NCBI GenBank assembly: GCA_902776475.1
Contig: CACYQD010000003.1
Span: 1 to 64,000, forward strand
Source of the DNA: an uncultured Prevotellaceae bacterium
GTDB taxonomy: Bacteria > Bacteroidota > Bacteroidia > Bacteroidales > Bacteroidaceae
DNA: 64,000 nucleotides
Direction of reading: 5' to 3'
Part shown: positions 37,058-45,942 of the stretch, piece after piece
Layout of the letters: every line of letters begins with the position of its first letter
Position numbering within the stretch: position 1 is the stretch's first letter
Made by a program: the position numbers and the translations under genes
Notes under the pieces: generated by a model
The model's database searches: none
Seen by the model: only the letters and a program-made list of their open reading frames with translations
Told to the model about the DNA's origin: nothing

Positions 37058-37417
37058 TTAGTTCAGTCCGCGGTTGTTGAGGGTTACGTTGAGCAGTCTC
37101 AGATATTTGTGATACTGAGCGGTGGTGAGGATCGAACGGGTGGCAGCCAGGTTCTTGATCACAATCTTGTGAACCATCGGCTTGCGCTCTTCCTCAGTGG
37201 CTGTTGCCACATTCTGCATCTCTGCGCAGAAGGCCTGCATCACATCCTCCACAAACTCATACTGGTCGCTGCTCAGGTTGAGCGTGCGGCTCAAGGAGTG
37301 CATGTTCACGTTCATGGTGTAGGCAGCTGCGCTGTTGGTGGTGTTGCCTTCTTCATTCTCTGCAAATGCCATGGTCATGCTCATCATGACCATCATGCTT
37401 AAAACAAATCTTTTCAT
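37058..37417 (-). CDS. small secreted protein of unknown function
   Basis: 119 residues with a clear signal peptide (KRFVLSMMVMMSMTMAFAEN). The mature part is helical (LSRTLNLSSDQYEFVEDVMQAFCAEM, then LAATRSILTTAQYHKYLRLLNVTLNNRGL) with a single Cys, and recalls small periplasmic heavy-metal or stress proteins of the Spy/CpxP fold only loosely. Not recognised. The start at 37417 is set by the signal peptide; the promoter box at 37499 leaves a leader near 77 nt. Confidence 0.8.
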   Translation of the reverse strand: MKRFVLSMMVMMSMTMAFAENEEGNTTNSAAAYTMNVNMHSLSRTLNLSSDQYEFVEDVMQAFCAEMQNVATATEEERKPMVHKIVIKNLAATRSILTTAQYHKYLRLLNVTLNNRGLN

Positions 37418-37498
37418 CTTTTTACCTTTCTTTTTTGTGGGGCCTTCACTTAGGCTCCCTTGTGTTATTAATGTTATCCTTTTTGTCTTTCGACGGTG

Positions 37499-37506
37499 CA
37501 AAGTTA
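37499..37506 (-). promoter_or_regulatory. -7 box of the small secreted protein
   Basis: TAACTTTG on the minus strand, about 82 nt before the start codon. Confidence 0.5.
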
Positions 37507-37676
37507 TGACGTTTTTAGGGAGTCAACAATATTTTTGCTTTATTGTTTGCGCACACAACCTCTTTTTTTGATGTACGTCAAAAAAAATCCCCATTGATGA
37601 AAAAAAGTCTGAATATCCGCAATAACCCTAAAAAGGTCTTCAATTTTCAATCTTCAATCCTCAATCTTTCCAATCT

Positions 37677-39866
37677 TTACTTCCTGATCAGGGTGGAACC
37701 TGTTGTCGTCGGGTCTGAGGTCACCGTCTGAACGGCATAGACGCCAGGTCGCAGGGTACTGAGGTCGATGGTGGCGTGCCTGCCATTGACGGGAATGCTG
37801 CGCTTCAGGATCTGTTGTCCTGACACGCCATATACTTTCAGGACAATGGAGGATTTCTCATCCTGGTCGAAGTCCAGATGGAGTTGTCCACCGCTGAACG
37901 AGAACCGCACACCGTAGGGTTGCCGTGTGGAGAGATCCTCTATCCCCGAGAAGTTGAGTACATCGAGCAGTCCTGCGTAAGCATCAATCTCTCCATAGCC
38001 GTATTCGTTGTTGGGATATTCTGTGTATGCCGGGTCATGCCGTGACGTGCGGCTGATCACTCCCATGACATCCTCCGGCGAGAGATCGGGTTTGGCCTGC
38101 AGCCACAGGGCGATGATGCCCGCCACGATGGGTGTGGACATGGAGGTGCCGCTGTTGGAGTTCCAGGCATAGGTGCGTCCCTGGAAATCGAAATGCTCCA
38201 CGTCCCAGCGCACGTCGCTGGCTTCAGGAGCCGCCTCGATGTAATAACTGCTGTAGGAAGAGATCACGTTGGTGCCTGGAGCCATGACATCGGGTTTGAT
38301 GCGCCCGTCGTAGGTAGGTCCTACCGAAGAGTAGGCACTCCGCTGACCGTTGGTGCCTTGATCGTACTCACGGTATTCACCGAGGTAATTGGTGATGCCC
38401 GTGCGGTAGCCGGTAGCCCCCACGCAGATGACGGAAGGCGCGCTCGACGGGGAGTGGACGGAGAAAGCATTGTCGCCCAGTGTCGCATCGGCTGGCACGA
38501 TATAGCCGCTGCCCCGATACACTTCAATCTCCGCCTCTTGTCCGATGATATCAAAACCCGCATAAGTCTGCAGTCCCAACAGTGTGTCGGTTTTGAGTAC
38601 GATTTCCATCACGTTCTCTGCAGGGTTGAAACAGGAGGGATAGCAGGTGGCTGTGATGTAATAGGGCTTTGTGCCGGCCTGCAGGGTGTCGGTGAGCAAT
38701 GTGTCGGGACGCTGATAGATATCCGCCACGGTGACGGGATAGTCCACCATTTGTCCGTCTTCGCCATAGAGTTTGAAAGCCAACTGATAGTTGTTGCTGC
38801 TTCCCTTGACCGAGAAGGTGGCTGTTTTGCCGCTGGAAATGACGGCCACCCGTGCCGTCTCCATTCCTGTGGGTTTGCGCACGTGGGTGACCTGCTGTCC
38901 GGCATTGCCCGCCGAGGCCACGAGGATGTGTCCGGGTCCGGTGATGCTGTCGAGCACTTCGTAGTAAAGCACATCATCGCCTCGGAAGTCCATCGGTGAT
39001 CCTTCGCTGAACGACACCACGCAGGGTTTCCCCACGGCATCGGCATAATCAAAGATATATTTGAATCCGAGCGCATCCGTGGCGTAGGTGAATTTATAGA
39101 CATCGGCGGAGTCGATGAACTGCAGGTCATCAGTCACGGCGTTGCTTACCAGACAGATGTCGCTCTCCGGAGCCATTCCGCGGTAGGGGGAGTCATAGCC
39201 GCTGCCCGCCGCCGACCCAAGGGTATGAGTGCCATGCGACTGGATGAATGCGTCGCGGGAGTGGGCATAGGTTTTCAAAGCTTCCTCCGTGGTGTAGTCG
39301 GCGCCGACGAAAAGCGTACTGCCCACCGTGTCGGTAGAAAGGAAGTCCCAGAACCGCTTGATGCGGTAGTCGGTGACCGTGGTGTCATAGAAATTGGGAT
39401 GGGTGAGGTCGAAACCGATGTCCTCGACACCCACCACAACGCCTTTTCCCGTGAAGGCTTGGGGCAGACCATCGCCCAAGTGTACCCTCGTTGCTCCCAG
39501 GACCAGGGCGGTGGTGTCCATCAGGACCGAATTGCCCCGCCGGGCCTCGATTCTCGATACCGACTGGCAAAGTGAGAGCGGTGCGAGGCTCCTCAGGGGG
39601 ATGGAGGCAATGTGGATTTGTCCGAAATGGGCCAGGGAACGGCAACCGTACTCGGAGAGGACGCTGTCGGCGTTTTGTGTCTCGATGCGGACGAAGGCGC
39701 ACACCTGGCGGTCACCGCTCGCCGGCGTGCGGCGCATGGCGGTTCGGTTGTCGAGGACCAAAGAGCGGAGCATCGGCGACATTTTGCCATAGTCGGCGTA
39801 TTGTGCGGTGGCGGTGATGATGGAGAGCACGGCCAGGAGGGATGTCAGGATCAGGTTCTTGCGCAT
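37677..39866 (-). CDS. secreted subtilisin-like (S8) serine protease with sorting tail
   Basis: 729 residues with a signal peptide (NLILTSLLAVLSIITATAQ). The S8 triad is complete: Asp149 in VVVGVEDIGFDLTHPNF, His211 in QSHGTHTLGSAA, and Ser near 574 in NSGTSMSTPIVAG. A long insertion of beta domains lies between His and Ser. The last 80 residues (SSIVLKVYGVSGQQILKR ... LRPGVYAVQTVTSD) match the Por/type IX sorting domain, so the protease is probably exported across the outer membrane. It is a single gene with a promoter-bearing repeat copy upstream. Confidence 0.9.
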   Translation of the reverse strand: MRKNLILTSLLAVLSIITATAQYADYGKMSPMLRSLVLDNRTAMRRTPASGDRQVCAFVRIETQNADSVLSEYGCRSLAHFGQIHIASIPLRSLAPLSLCQSVSRIEARRGNSVLMDTTALVLGATRVHLGDGLPQAFTGKGVVVGVEDIGFDLTHPNFYDTTVTDYRIKRFWDFLSTDTVGSTLFVGADYTTEEALKTYAHSRDAFIQSHGTHTLGSAAGSGYDSPYRGMAPESDICLVSNAVTDDLQFIDSADVYKFTYATDALGFKYIFDYADAVGKPCVVSFSEGSPMDFRGDDVLYYEVLDSITGPGHILVASAGNAGQQVTHVRKPTGMETARVAVISSGKTATFSVKGSSNNYQLAFKLYGEDGQMVDYPVTVADIYQRPDTLLTDTLQAGTKPYYITATCYPSCFNPAENVMEIVLKTDTLLGLQTYAGFDIIGQEAEIEVYRGSGYIVPADATLGDNAFSVHSPSSAPSVICVGATGYRTGITNYLGEYREYDQGTNGQRSAYSSVGPTYDGRIKPDVMAPGTNVISSYSSYYIEAAPEASDVRWDVEHFDFQGRTYAWNSNSGTSMSTPIVAGIIALWLQAKPDLSPEDVMGVISRTSRHDPAYTEYPNNEYGYGEIDAYAGLLDVLNFSGIEDLSTRQPYGVRFSFSGGQLHLDFDQDEKSSIVLKVYGVSGQQILKRSIPVNGRHATIDLSTLRPGVYAVQTVTSDPTTTGSTLIRK

Positions 39867-39895
39867 GACGGTATCGGGAAATAATCAATTCAAAA

Positions 39896-39973
39896 CGGAG
39901 TAACTTTACCTCAATACGGCAAAGTTACTCTAAGTTTGCGACAGAACAAAAGAATTCATTGTTTTTTTATGCC
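39896..39973. repeat. dispersed copy of the 85-bp promoter repeat
   Basis: Shares GGCAAAGTTAC, GACAGAACAAAAGAA and the T-run plus ATGCC with the repeats at 16903-17176, here as a single diverged copy. Its TAACTTTG box on the minus strand (39927-39920) is the likely promoter of the subtilase, about 54 nt before the ATG. Confidence 0.6.
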
Positions 39974-40091
39974 ATGATGGCCGTCACACGTGTCATTATG
40001 CCCGCTCACGGGCTTGAATGTCCTCAGTTTTGGCCAATATGTATCTTCTTGGCTGATATGCGGAAAGACCTGATGAAAATGTGCTCAGAAG

Positions 40092-40123
40092 TTTGGCGCT
40101 ATGGAAGAAAATCACTATATTTG
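40092..40123 (+). promoter_or_regulatory. promoter of the aldo/keto reductase
   Basis: TTTG (40092-40095) and TATATTTG (40116-40123), 20-nt spacer, about 40 nt before the start codon. Confidence 0.7.
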
Positions 40124-40167
40124 TGGCCAAAGATAAATGGAGAACATACCCCTTAAACCGTTTGAAA

Positions 40168-41538
40168 ATGGAAAAGAAGAGAAATACAGATCTTGGACGC
40201 CGTGCATTCCTGCGGCGACTGGGTATCGGTGCGGGATCGGCCGTTGCCATGATCGCATTGGAACCGTTTGATGCGCTTGCCCGTACGACCAGACCGTTTA
40301 TTGTTCCCGGCAAGGACGACGAACCCATCCGCATGACTTATCGTGTGCAGCATGGCAGCAACAAGCAGGTGTCGCTGTTGGGATTTGGCATGATGCGCCT
40401 GCCCAACAACCAGGAACAGGTAAACGAGATGGTGGATTACGCCATAGCCCATGGCGTCAACTACTTTGATACCGCTCCGATGTATATGGGTGGCAACTCC
40501 GAGGTGCTCACGGGAAATGCCCTTGCCCGGCATCCTCGGGAGAAATTCCTCGTTGCCACGAAGATGTCCAATCAGGGACCCAACCTCTGGGATTTCGACA
40601 AGGCGAAGGAGATGTACCTCAAGTCGTTCGAGCGGCTGAAGGTAGATTATATCGACTATTACCTCTTGCACGGCATCGGTGGAGGCGGGGTGGATAACCT
40701 CAAGAGCCGCTTCCTCGACAACGGCCTTCTCGACTTCCTGCTCGCTGAGCGCAAAGCCGGCCGCATCCGCCATCTGGGATTCTCCTATCATGGCGACGTG
40801 AGCGCCTTCGACTGGTTGCTCGACCGTCAGGAAGAGTATCACTGGGACTTCGTGCAGATTCAGATGAACTACCTTGACTGGCGGCATGCCTCCATCCGTG
40901 GCGGCCGTCGTCATGATGCTGACGCTGAGTACCTCTACAACAAGTGTGAGAAGACGGGCGTGCAGTGTGTCGTCATGGAACCGCTGCGTGGCGGTGCCCT
41001 GTCCAGGGTGGCCGCAGAGGTGGAACAGGAATTGAGGGCTGTGCGCCCCGATGACAGCATGGCGCGCTGGGCCTTCCGCTGGGTGGGCTCGCATCCCAAT
41101 ATCCTCACCACTCTGAGCGGCATGAACAGGATGGAGCATGTGGTGGAGAACATCGAGACGTTCTCGCCGCTTGACCCCTGCACCGACAGTGAGAACACGT
41201 TGTTGGCGAAGATCGCTGATCAGGTGGCCGGTGTGCCTACCATTCCCTGCACCACTTGCGAATATTGCATGCCTTGTCCTTATGGCGTCAATATTCCCGG
41301 CAATTTCGCCTATTACAATGAGGCGGTGCATCAGAAGGTTGTCCCGCTTCCCGAGCGCGGGGCCGCCGACTTCGCACAGCGCCATCAGCAGTTTGTCGAT
41401 GGTTTCAAAAAGGCGCTTCCTGACGAGAAGACCTGGGCACGCCGTTGCCAGGACTGCGAGGAGTGTCTGTCGAAGTGCCCGCAGCAGATCCGCATCCCCA
41501 ACCAGTTGGCCCGTATTGTCGAGACACTGAGGGGGTAA
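40168..41538 (+). CDS. aldo/keto reductase with ferredoxin-like C-terminus
   Basis: 456 residues. The N-terminus has a twin-arginine-like signal (GRRAFLRRLGIGAGSAVAMIAL), suggesting export in folded form. An aldo/keto reductase barrel follows (LLGFGMMRLP, HGVNYFDTAPMYMGGNSE with the catalytic Tyr, KVDYIDYYLLHGI). The C-terminus carries two Cys clusters of ferredoxin type (CTTCEYCMPCPYGVNIP and CQDCEECLSKCPQQIRIP). Such proteins probably link a reductase to iron-sulfur electron transfer; the substrate is unknown. The start at 40168 is set by the signal and the promoter. Confidence 0.88.
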   Translation: MEKKRNTDLGRRAFLRRLGIGAGSAVAMIALEPFDALARTTRPFIVPGKDDEPIRMTYRVQHGSNKQVSLLGFGMMRLPNNQEQVNEMVDYAIAHGVNYFDTAPMYMGGNSEVLTGNALARHPREKFLVATKMSNQGPNLWDFDKAKEMYLKSFERLKVDYIDYYLLHGIGGGGVDNLKSRFLDNGLLDFLLAERKAGRIRHLGFSYHGDVSAFDWLLDRQEEYHWDFVQIQMNYLDWRHASIRGGRRHDADAEYLYNKCEKTGVQCVVMEPLRGGALSRVAAEVEQELRAVRPDDSMARWAFRWVGSHPNILTTLSGMNRMEHVVENIETFSPLDPCTDSENTLLAKIADQVAGVPTIPCTTCEYCMPCPYGVNIPGNFAYYNEAVHQKVVPLPERGAADFAQRHQQFVDGFKKALPDEKTWARRCQDCEECLSKCPQQIRIPNQLARIVETLRG

Positions 41539-41573
41539 AACGGCTGCGTCTGGATTTTTTCCGTGGTTTTCTC

Positions 41574-41602
41574 TTGCATGTATTGCTTTTTTTGTATATT
41601 TG
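41574..41602 (+). promoter_or_regulatory. promoter upstream of the broken barrel gene
   Basis: TTG (41574-41576) and TATATTTG (41595-41602), 18-nt spacer. It is followed by a 100-nt leader with a GGAGGC/GCCTCC hairpin (41631-41652) and an A-rich stretch typical of Bacteroidetes start regions. Confidence 0.6.
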
Positions 41603-41702
41603 CAAATTATAAGTGTACAATCTGAGTTTGGGAGGCGAATATGGAAAAAGCCTCCTTCTGCGGAACATTCAACTATTTATTATTAACTAAAAGAAAAAAG
41701 AA

Positions 41703-41887
41703 ATGAGATAATTTATCCTTGTAGCCGCTATCATGATGGCTACCACCTGTGCTTTCGCACAGCATGCGCCTGGTTCACTCACCTTGCAGCCGGCCTCACG
41801 AAGATGTTCGACGAGGATAAGATCAAACTCGACAGCAAGAACCTCGCTTTCCAACTGACGCTGGGCTACAAGTTCACGCTCTTCTAA
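41703..41887 (+). pseudogene. remnant of an outer-membrane beta-barrel protein
   Basis: ATG AGA is followed by TAA; read through, it encodes FILVAAIMMATTCAFAQ, a perfect signal peptide, then HAPGSLTLQP. The frame is lost and, after a shift, resumes as KMFDEDKIKLDSKNLAFQLT and LGYKFTLF before TAA, a classic barrel C-terminus with terminal Phe. The middle (about 150 residues in such proteins) is missing. So there is a premature stop, likely AAA to TAA, plus an internal deletion. Promoter, leader and terminator are intact. Confidence 0.8.
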
Positions 41888-41915
41888 AAAAGTGGGATTG
41901 TTTCCCATTCAGAGC

Positions 41916-41954
41916 GAGGCCCCGTCTTGTCGTCACGACAAAACGGGGCCTCTT
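41916..41954 (+). terminator. terminator after the barrel remnant
   Basis: GAGGCCCCGT pairs with ACGGGGCCTC, and an inner TTGTCG/CGACAA stem extends it; one of the longest hairpins in the window. Confidence 0.75.
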
Positions 41955-42013
41955 GCCTATATATAGGTCTTCCTATAACTAACCTTTATGATAATCAGTT
42001 TTTTCCTCTGAAG

Positions 42014-42042
42014 AGTCTCCTCATGGCGAAGGAGACTTTTTT
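42014..42042 (+). terminator. second plus-strand hairpin with T-run
   Basis: AGTCTCC pairs with GGAGACT around a 10-nt loop and is followed by six T. No gene lies between it and the preceding terminator, so it may be a back-up. Confidence 0.6.
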
Positions 42043-42070
42043 GATGATGCAAAATAACAAAAAAAGAAGC

Positions 42071-42110
42071 AAAAAACACTTGGCGGCCTTTGGAAAAAGG
42101 CCGCCAAGTG
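42071..42110 (-). terminator. terminator of the Crp-family gene
   Basis: Perfect 12-bp stem CACTTGGCGGCC/GGCCGCCAAGTG with a 10-nt loop; on the minus strand it is followed by six T. About 30 nt past the stop codon of the Crp-family gene. Confidence 0.85.
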
Positions 42111-42141
42111 CATGGGTCTAAAACTATTTTTAGAAAAAAGT

Positions 42142-42729
42142 CTATTTCTCGCTGCCAAAAGTGATCTCCTTGCGTATCTTGCTGAGATATATGGGAGTGA
42201 TGTTGAGAAAGGACGCAATGTCTTTCAGCGACAACTGCTGCACGATGTCAGGACAGCGCTGGAGGAGCATCTTGTAGCGTTCCCGGACGGAGTAGCGGTA
42301 GTGGTCGAGATTGCGGGAATAGACCATCTTGAACAGGTTTTGCATGAGTTGCATGCCGATGTGCAAGGCTTCGATACGCTCATCATACAAGTGTTGCAGT
42401 TCGGCTCCCTTGATGAGGCATATCTCGCAGGGCATGTCGGCCTCTATCGTCACTTCCGACAAGTCGCCTTGAAGGCAGTAGGGATAGTCGGCCACGAACT
42501 CACCCTCAAAGACGAACCCCGTGATGTAATCCTTGTCTTCTTCCTCGTTGTGCACGATGTATTTGAAACATCCCTTCTCTACATAACCTATCCACTGTGC
42601 TGGTTCTCCGGCTTTCTCCAGTATCTCGCCACGCTGCAGCGTCCTTCGTTTGCCGTGCTCCATGCAATACTGGTACAGGAACTCCAGGTCGAGTCCTGCC
42701 TTGTAGGAGTTGAAATACCGGGTGTCCAT
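42142..42729 (-). CDS. Crp/Fnr-family transcriptional regulator
   Basis: 195 residues: a cyclic-nucleotide-binding-fold sensor domain at about 20-125 (RTLQRGEILEKAGEPAQWIGYVEKGCFKYI) and a C-terminal helix-turn-helix (LSLKDIASFLNITPIYLSKIRK). The RxxLA-type cAMP pocket is not evident, so the ligand is unknown. Its ATG overlaps the TGA of the metalloprotease upstream by one base (TGATG), so it is translationally coupled to a secreted protease, an unusual pairing. Confidence 0.88.
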   Translation of the reverse strand: MDTRYFNSYKAGLDLEFLYQYCMEHGKRRTLQRGEILEKAGEPAQWIGYVEKGCFKYIVHNEEEDKDYITGFVFEGEFVADYPYCLQGDLSEVTIEADMPCEICLIKGAELQHLYDERIEALHIGMQLMQNLFKMVYSRNLDHYRYSVRERYKMLLQRCPDIVQQLSLKDIASFLNITPIYLSKIRKEITFGSEK

Positions 42730-45700
42730 CAGGGTTTCACGTATTTCTGTCCATCGATGATATAGATGCCGGCGGGCAGGGTGCCGGGATCATCGCTGGT
42801 GTCACGCAGTTTCCGTCCGTCGAGGCTGTAGATGCCGTGGCGGTTGGTTTCGCTGACCGTGATGGTCGGTGTGGTGATGCCATCCACCTCTTCCGGACTG
42901 ACGGATCCATAGTAGCAGAGGGCGAAGGAGTCGAAGATACACCAGTAGTAGCCGGGCATGGAGGAGCACCGCAGTCCCACTTTCAGTTGACCGCCATCAG
43001 TGGCGACAGAGGTGGTGACGCGGTTCTCATACAGTCCACGGCCAAAATAGATGCTGGCGGCCTGCATGTTGTTGGGGAAATACATGCCGTTGACATACGA
43101 CTCATTGCCGCCGAGTTGGTGATTTTGTGCGTCGGAGGTGATATGCGCCAGTTTCTTGCTCTTGATGCCGGCATAGAGGTATGCCGTGACGGCGGCTCCT
43201 GTGCATTCTGCTGGTTTTCCGGGGCGCTGGAAGGCCAGGACGCGCAACTGGTAGGTGCCTGCGGGCAGGTTTTTCACCGTCTGGTTGAAGTCAAAGGTCT
43301 TCTCATAATACTCTGCGCAGGAGTAACTGATGGTGGGGTTGTCCGACCATCCATCCGTAGCGTCCATGTTGGGGTTCTGGAGCATATAGGTCAGTTCGAA
43401 GGGATGCTCCATGTCGCTCGGCGTGACGTTGGCCAGGAAGTCAAAGGCGGCCTGGTTGAGCTCATCGGCGATGGCTTGGAGTTCAATGGGACTGGTGGCG
43501 GCACTTATCCGCTGGTAGAGGTCGGTGAGCGCGTTGCTGAAGGTCTCGTCCACCCCGTTGACATCTTCCGTGTGTGGCACGTCAGCAAGGCATTTCACTT
43601 GATCATATTTCTCAAGTGTGGCGGCTCTCATCTTGGTCAGCAGTTCGGTGGTGAGGCTTGTGGCCTGGTCCTGGGTGAGGATGAGCCATCGCTGCGCCGT
43701 GGCGGCGTTGGCGATGTTGAAGGTGGCTCCTGCCGTCGCTCCGTTGGCGTTGGCTTGCAGACAAGGTGGTGTCCAGTTGGTGGTGGGATGGATGATCCAG
43801 TAGCCTCTTGTGCCGGCCTGGCCTACATCCACCCTGCCACGCATCATCTGGAAATTCTCATTGTTGGTGGGTGTGGTGCGGCTGATGGTCTGGAAGATAT
43901 TCGACGTATAGGTCATATACTGCCCTGTGGCGACGTTGCGCAACTGGTAGTATTGGTTGCCCGGAGTGAAGCTGACGGTCCAGGCGCAACTGTCGTTGGC
44001 GGCGATCTCGTCTGTCGTCATGGCCCGCCATACGAGTTTTCCTGCTGCAGTGGGCATGAGGAAAGAGGTGTAGAGACCATGGTCGCTGTCCTCGCACTTG
44101 ATGTAGTATTTCACGTCGTCCTGGTGGTCGAAGGCATGATAGGGTTCGGCAAACAGACTGCTGGTGTGCTGCAGACCGTCCTCGCCGAGTGCTTGGCAGA
44201 CGAGGGAGTTGCCGATGTAGAGCACGTCAGTGCCTGTATCCTCATTGGCTCCGTTGATGCCGTAGGGCCACATGTGTTGGTAGTCGCCGTTGAGCCTCGA
44301 CGTCGTGCTGTTGTCCCAGAAGCGCAGCACCTCGGTCACCCGGTCACCGAGCCAGTAGCCCGACCCTGTGGTCGATCCCGTGGCGTTGGATGTTCCCGAG
44401 CGCAGGTTAAACCGGCTCCACTCCGTGTCAGCCCAGGGGATGACGCCCACACCATGCAGCATCTCGTGCATGATGGTGCCGGGCTTTTGGTAGGACTGGT
44501 TCGAGCCGACGCTCATCCATCCGCCGTAGGAGCACTCGGCTGTGGGCACTCCGGGGTTGTAGCCGATGCTGGTGTTGAAGCCCTTCATCTCCGTCAGGTT
44601 GTTCCAGTAGTCGATGGCTTTGGCGGCGGCGTTCCTGATACGCTCGTCGGCGGCATTGTCGTTGCTGCTGCGGATGTTGAAAGTGATCTGGCCTTTGGGG
44701 ATGGTGTAGAAGCGGATGACGTCTCCATAGCCCACCTGCCTGCCTTTGGTGATGACGTAGGCGCGCATATAGTATTTGGTGCCCGGGTTGAGGTTCTCCA
44801 ACCAATAGATATTTCCGTTGTTGGTGAGATAGTGTGTCGTCCTGTTGTCCTGGATGGTGGGTTCCGGATTCTCGCTCCAGCAGAATCCCTGTTCCACCAC
44901 CTCGTTGCTGCCGACACCGGTATAGCTCATCCTGCCGAAGGCCATCGTGGCTCCCCTCGCATAACGGGTGTCGGTGGTCACCTCGGGCTTTTTGCCGGAG
45001 GGGTTGGCCCAGAGATAGGTGTCGATGGCTTTTTCCAGTGCAGCCATGGCTTCATCGACTTGCGCTGTGGTGGCATTGTCATCGTTCATGACGGCGGTGG
45101 CCTCATCGATGGCTTGTTTCAGGGCTTCAGCCCCGTTGCCGCTGCCGTCGCCGTAGAGCTGCAGGGCTTCGTCGATGGTGTTCTGCAACTGTTGCTTGTA
45201 GATGTCCATGTCAACCTTCCCAACAGGGGTGTCGCGGAGGAGGTGCACGAAGTCAAGACAAGGTTTGGCGAAGTTGGCGGAACCCTTGTCGGCGTTGGCG
45301 AAGAACCCGATTTGGATGAGTCCCGGTGTGGTCTCTGTCAGTTCAAACCGTATCGTGTCGGTGATCCATACCCCGGTCGGGAAAGAGGCCACCGTGGAGT
45401 TCGCCCCGGATTGTCCTGACGGCACCCAGGCCACGCGGCTTCGGCCGGCGGTCTGTTCCACACTGTTGTAGAATGCCGATACGAGGGCATATTTTCCAGC
45501 AGGCAGTGTCACGTTCTGGAAGAAGAGCATCGACTGGTTCCAACCTGTGCTCAGGGCCAGCACACCACCTTCAGTGGTGCCGTTCTGTCCCACGGCGGGC
45601 ACGGCGGCTCCATTGAAGGTCACCGGTGTACCGATCTGATAGACGCCGGTGATGGTGTAGTTGGCTGAGAAACTCTTGGTCCATCCTTTCACCTCGAGGA

Positions 45701-45866
45701 TCTCCTGGGCCACGTTGCCGGTGTCGTCTATCGTGTAGTCGAAGTCGGTGTCGAATCCATAGTTCTTGAGATACATCGAGGTGATGTCATACATCTCTTG
45801 TGCCCAACCGCTGATCATGCCCAGCATGGTGAGGAGGGCGACTGATAGAATCCTTGCTTTTTTCAT
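42729..45866 (-). CDS. large secreted zinc metalloprotease with sorting tail
   Basis: 1045 residues. A signal peptide (RILSVALLTMLGMISGWAQ) leads into a carbohydrate-binding-like beta domain. A helical FIVAR-like segment follows at about 240-295 (GAEALKQAIDEATAVMNDDN), then a fibronectin-III-like domain and a protease domain with HEMLHGVGV near residue 465 (HExxHxxGxx zinc motif). A ricin-like or beta-trefoil region comes near 650-750 (YYQLRNVATGQYMTY), and a C-terminal tail (HGIYSLDGRKLRDTS, GIYIIDGQKYVKP) similar to the BspA-like and 57.8-kb proteins. Likely an exported protease acting on glycoproteins. Start set by the signal peptide. Confidence 0.85.
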   Translation of the reverse strand: MKKARILSVALLTMLGMISGWAQEMYDITSMYLKNYGFDTDFDYTIDDTGNVAQEILEVKGWTKSFSANYTITGVYQIGTPVTFNGAAVPAVGQNGTTEGGVLALSTGWNQSMLFFQNVTLPAGKYALVSAFYNSVEQTAGRSRVAWVPSGQSGANSTVASFPTGVWITDTIRFELTETTPGLIQIGFFANADKGSANFAKPCLDFVHLLRDTPVGKVDMDIYKQQLQNTIDEALQLYGDGSGNGAEALKQAIDEATAVMNDDNATTAQVDEAMAALEKAIDTYLWANPSGKKPEVTTDTRYARGATMAFGRMSYTGVGSNEVVEQGFCWSENPEPTIQDNRTTHYLTNNGNIYWLENLNPGTKYYMRAYVITKGRQVGYGDVIRFYTIPKGQITFNIRSSNDNAADERIRNAAAKAIDYWNNLTEMKGFNTSIGYNPGVPTAECSYGGWMSVGSNQSYQKPGTIMHEMLHGVGVIPWADTEWSRFNLRSGTSNATGSTTGSGYWLGDRVTEVLRFWDNSTTSRLNGDYQHMWPYGINGANEDTGTDVLYIGNSLVCQALGEDGLQHTSSLFAEPYHAFDHQDDVKYYIKCEDSDHGLYTSFLMPTAAGKLVWRAMTTDEIAANDSCAWTVSFTPGNQYYQLRNVATGQYMTYTSNIFQTISRTTPTNNENFQMMRGRVDVGQAGTRGYWIIHPTTNWTPPCLQANANGATAGATFNIANAATAQRWLILTQDQATSLTTELLTKMRAATLEKYDQVKCLADVPHTEDVNGVDETFSNALTDLYQRISAATSPIELQAIADELNQAAFDFLANVTPSDMEHPFELTYMLQNPNMDATDGWSDNPTISYSCAEYYEKTFDFNQTVKNLPAGTYQLRVLAFQRPGKPAECTGAAVTAYLYAGIKSKKLAHITSDAQNHQLGGNESYVNGMYFPNNMQAASIYFGRGLYENRVTTSVATDGGQLKVGLRCSSMPGYYWCIFDSFALCYYGSVSPEEVDGITTPTITVSETNRHGIYSLDGRKLRDTSDDPGTLPAGIYIIDGQKYVKP

Positions 45867-45885
45867 GTTTTTCTTTGTGTTTCTG

Positions 45886-45893
45886 CAAAAATA
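45886..45893 (-). promoter_or_regulatory. -7 box of the metalloprotease/Crp operon
   Basis: TATTTTTG on the minus strand, 19 nt before the ATG at 45866. Confidence 0.55.
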
Positions 45894-45942
45894 CAAAAAA
45901 AAGTGATATGGCTGGTTGATAAGAGATGGAAAATGCTCTTTT

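Noticed and set aside
42837-45419. 860-residue open frame antisense to the metalloprotease
   Set aside because: The opposite strand encodes a protein with signal peptide, zinc motif and sorting tail; the long antisense frame comes from its codon bias.
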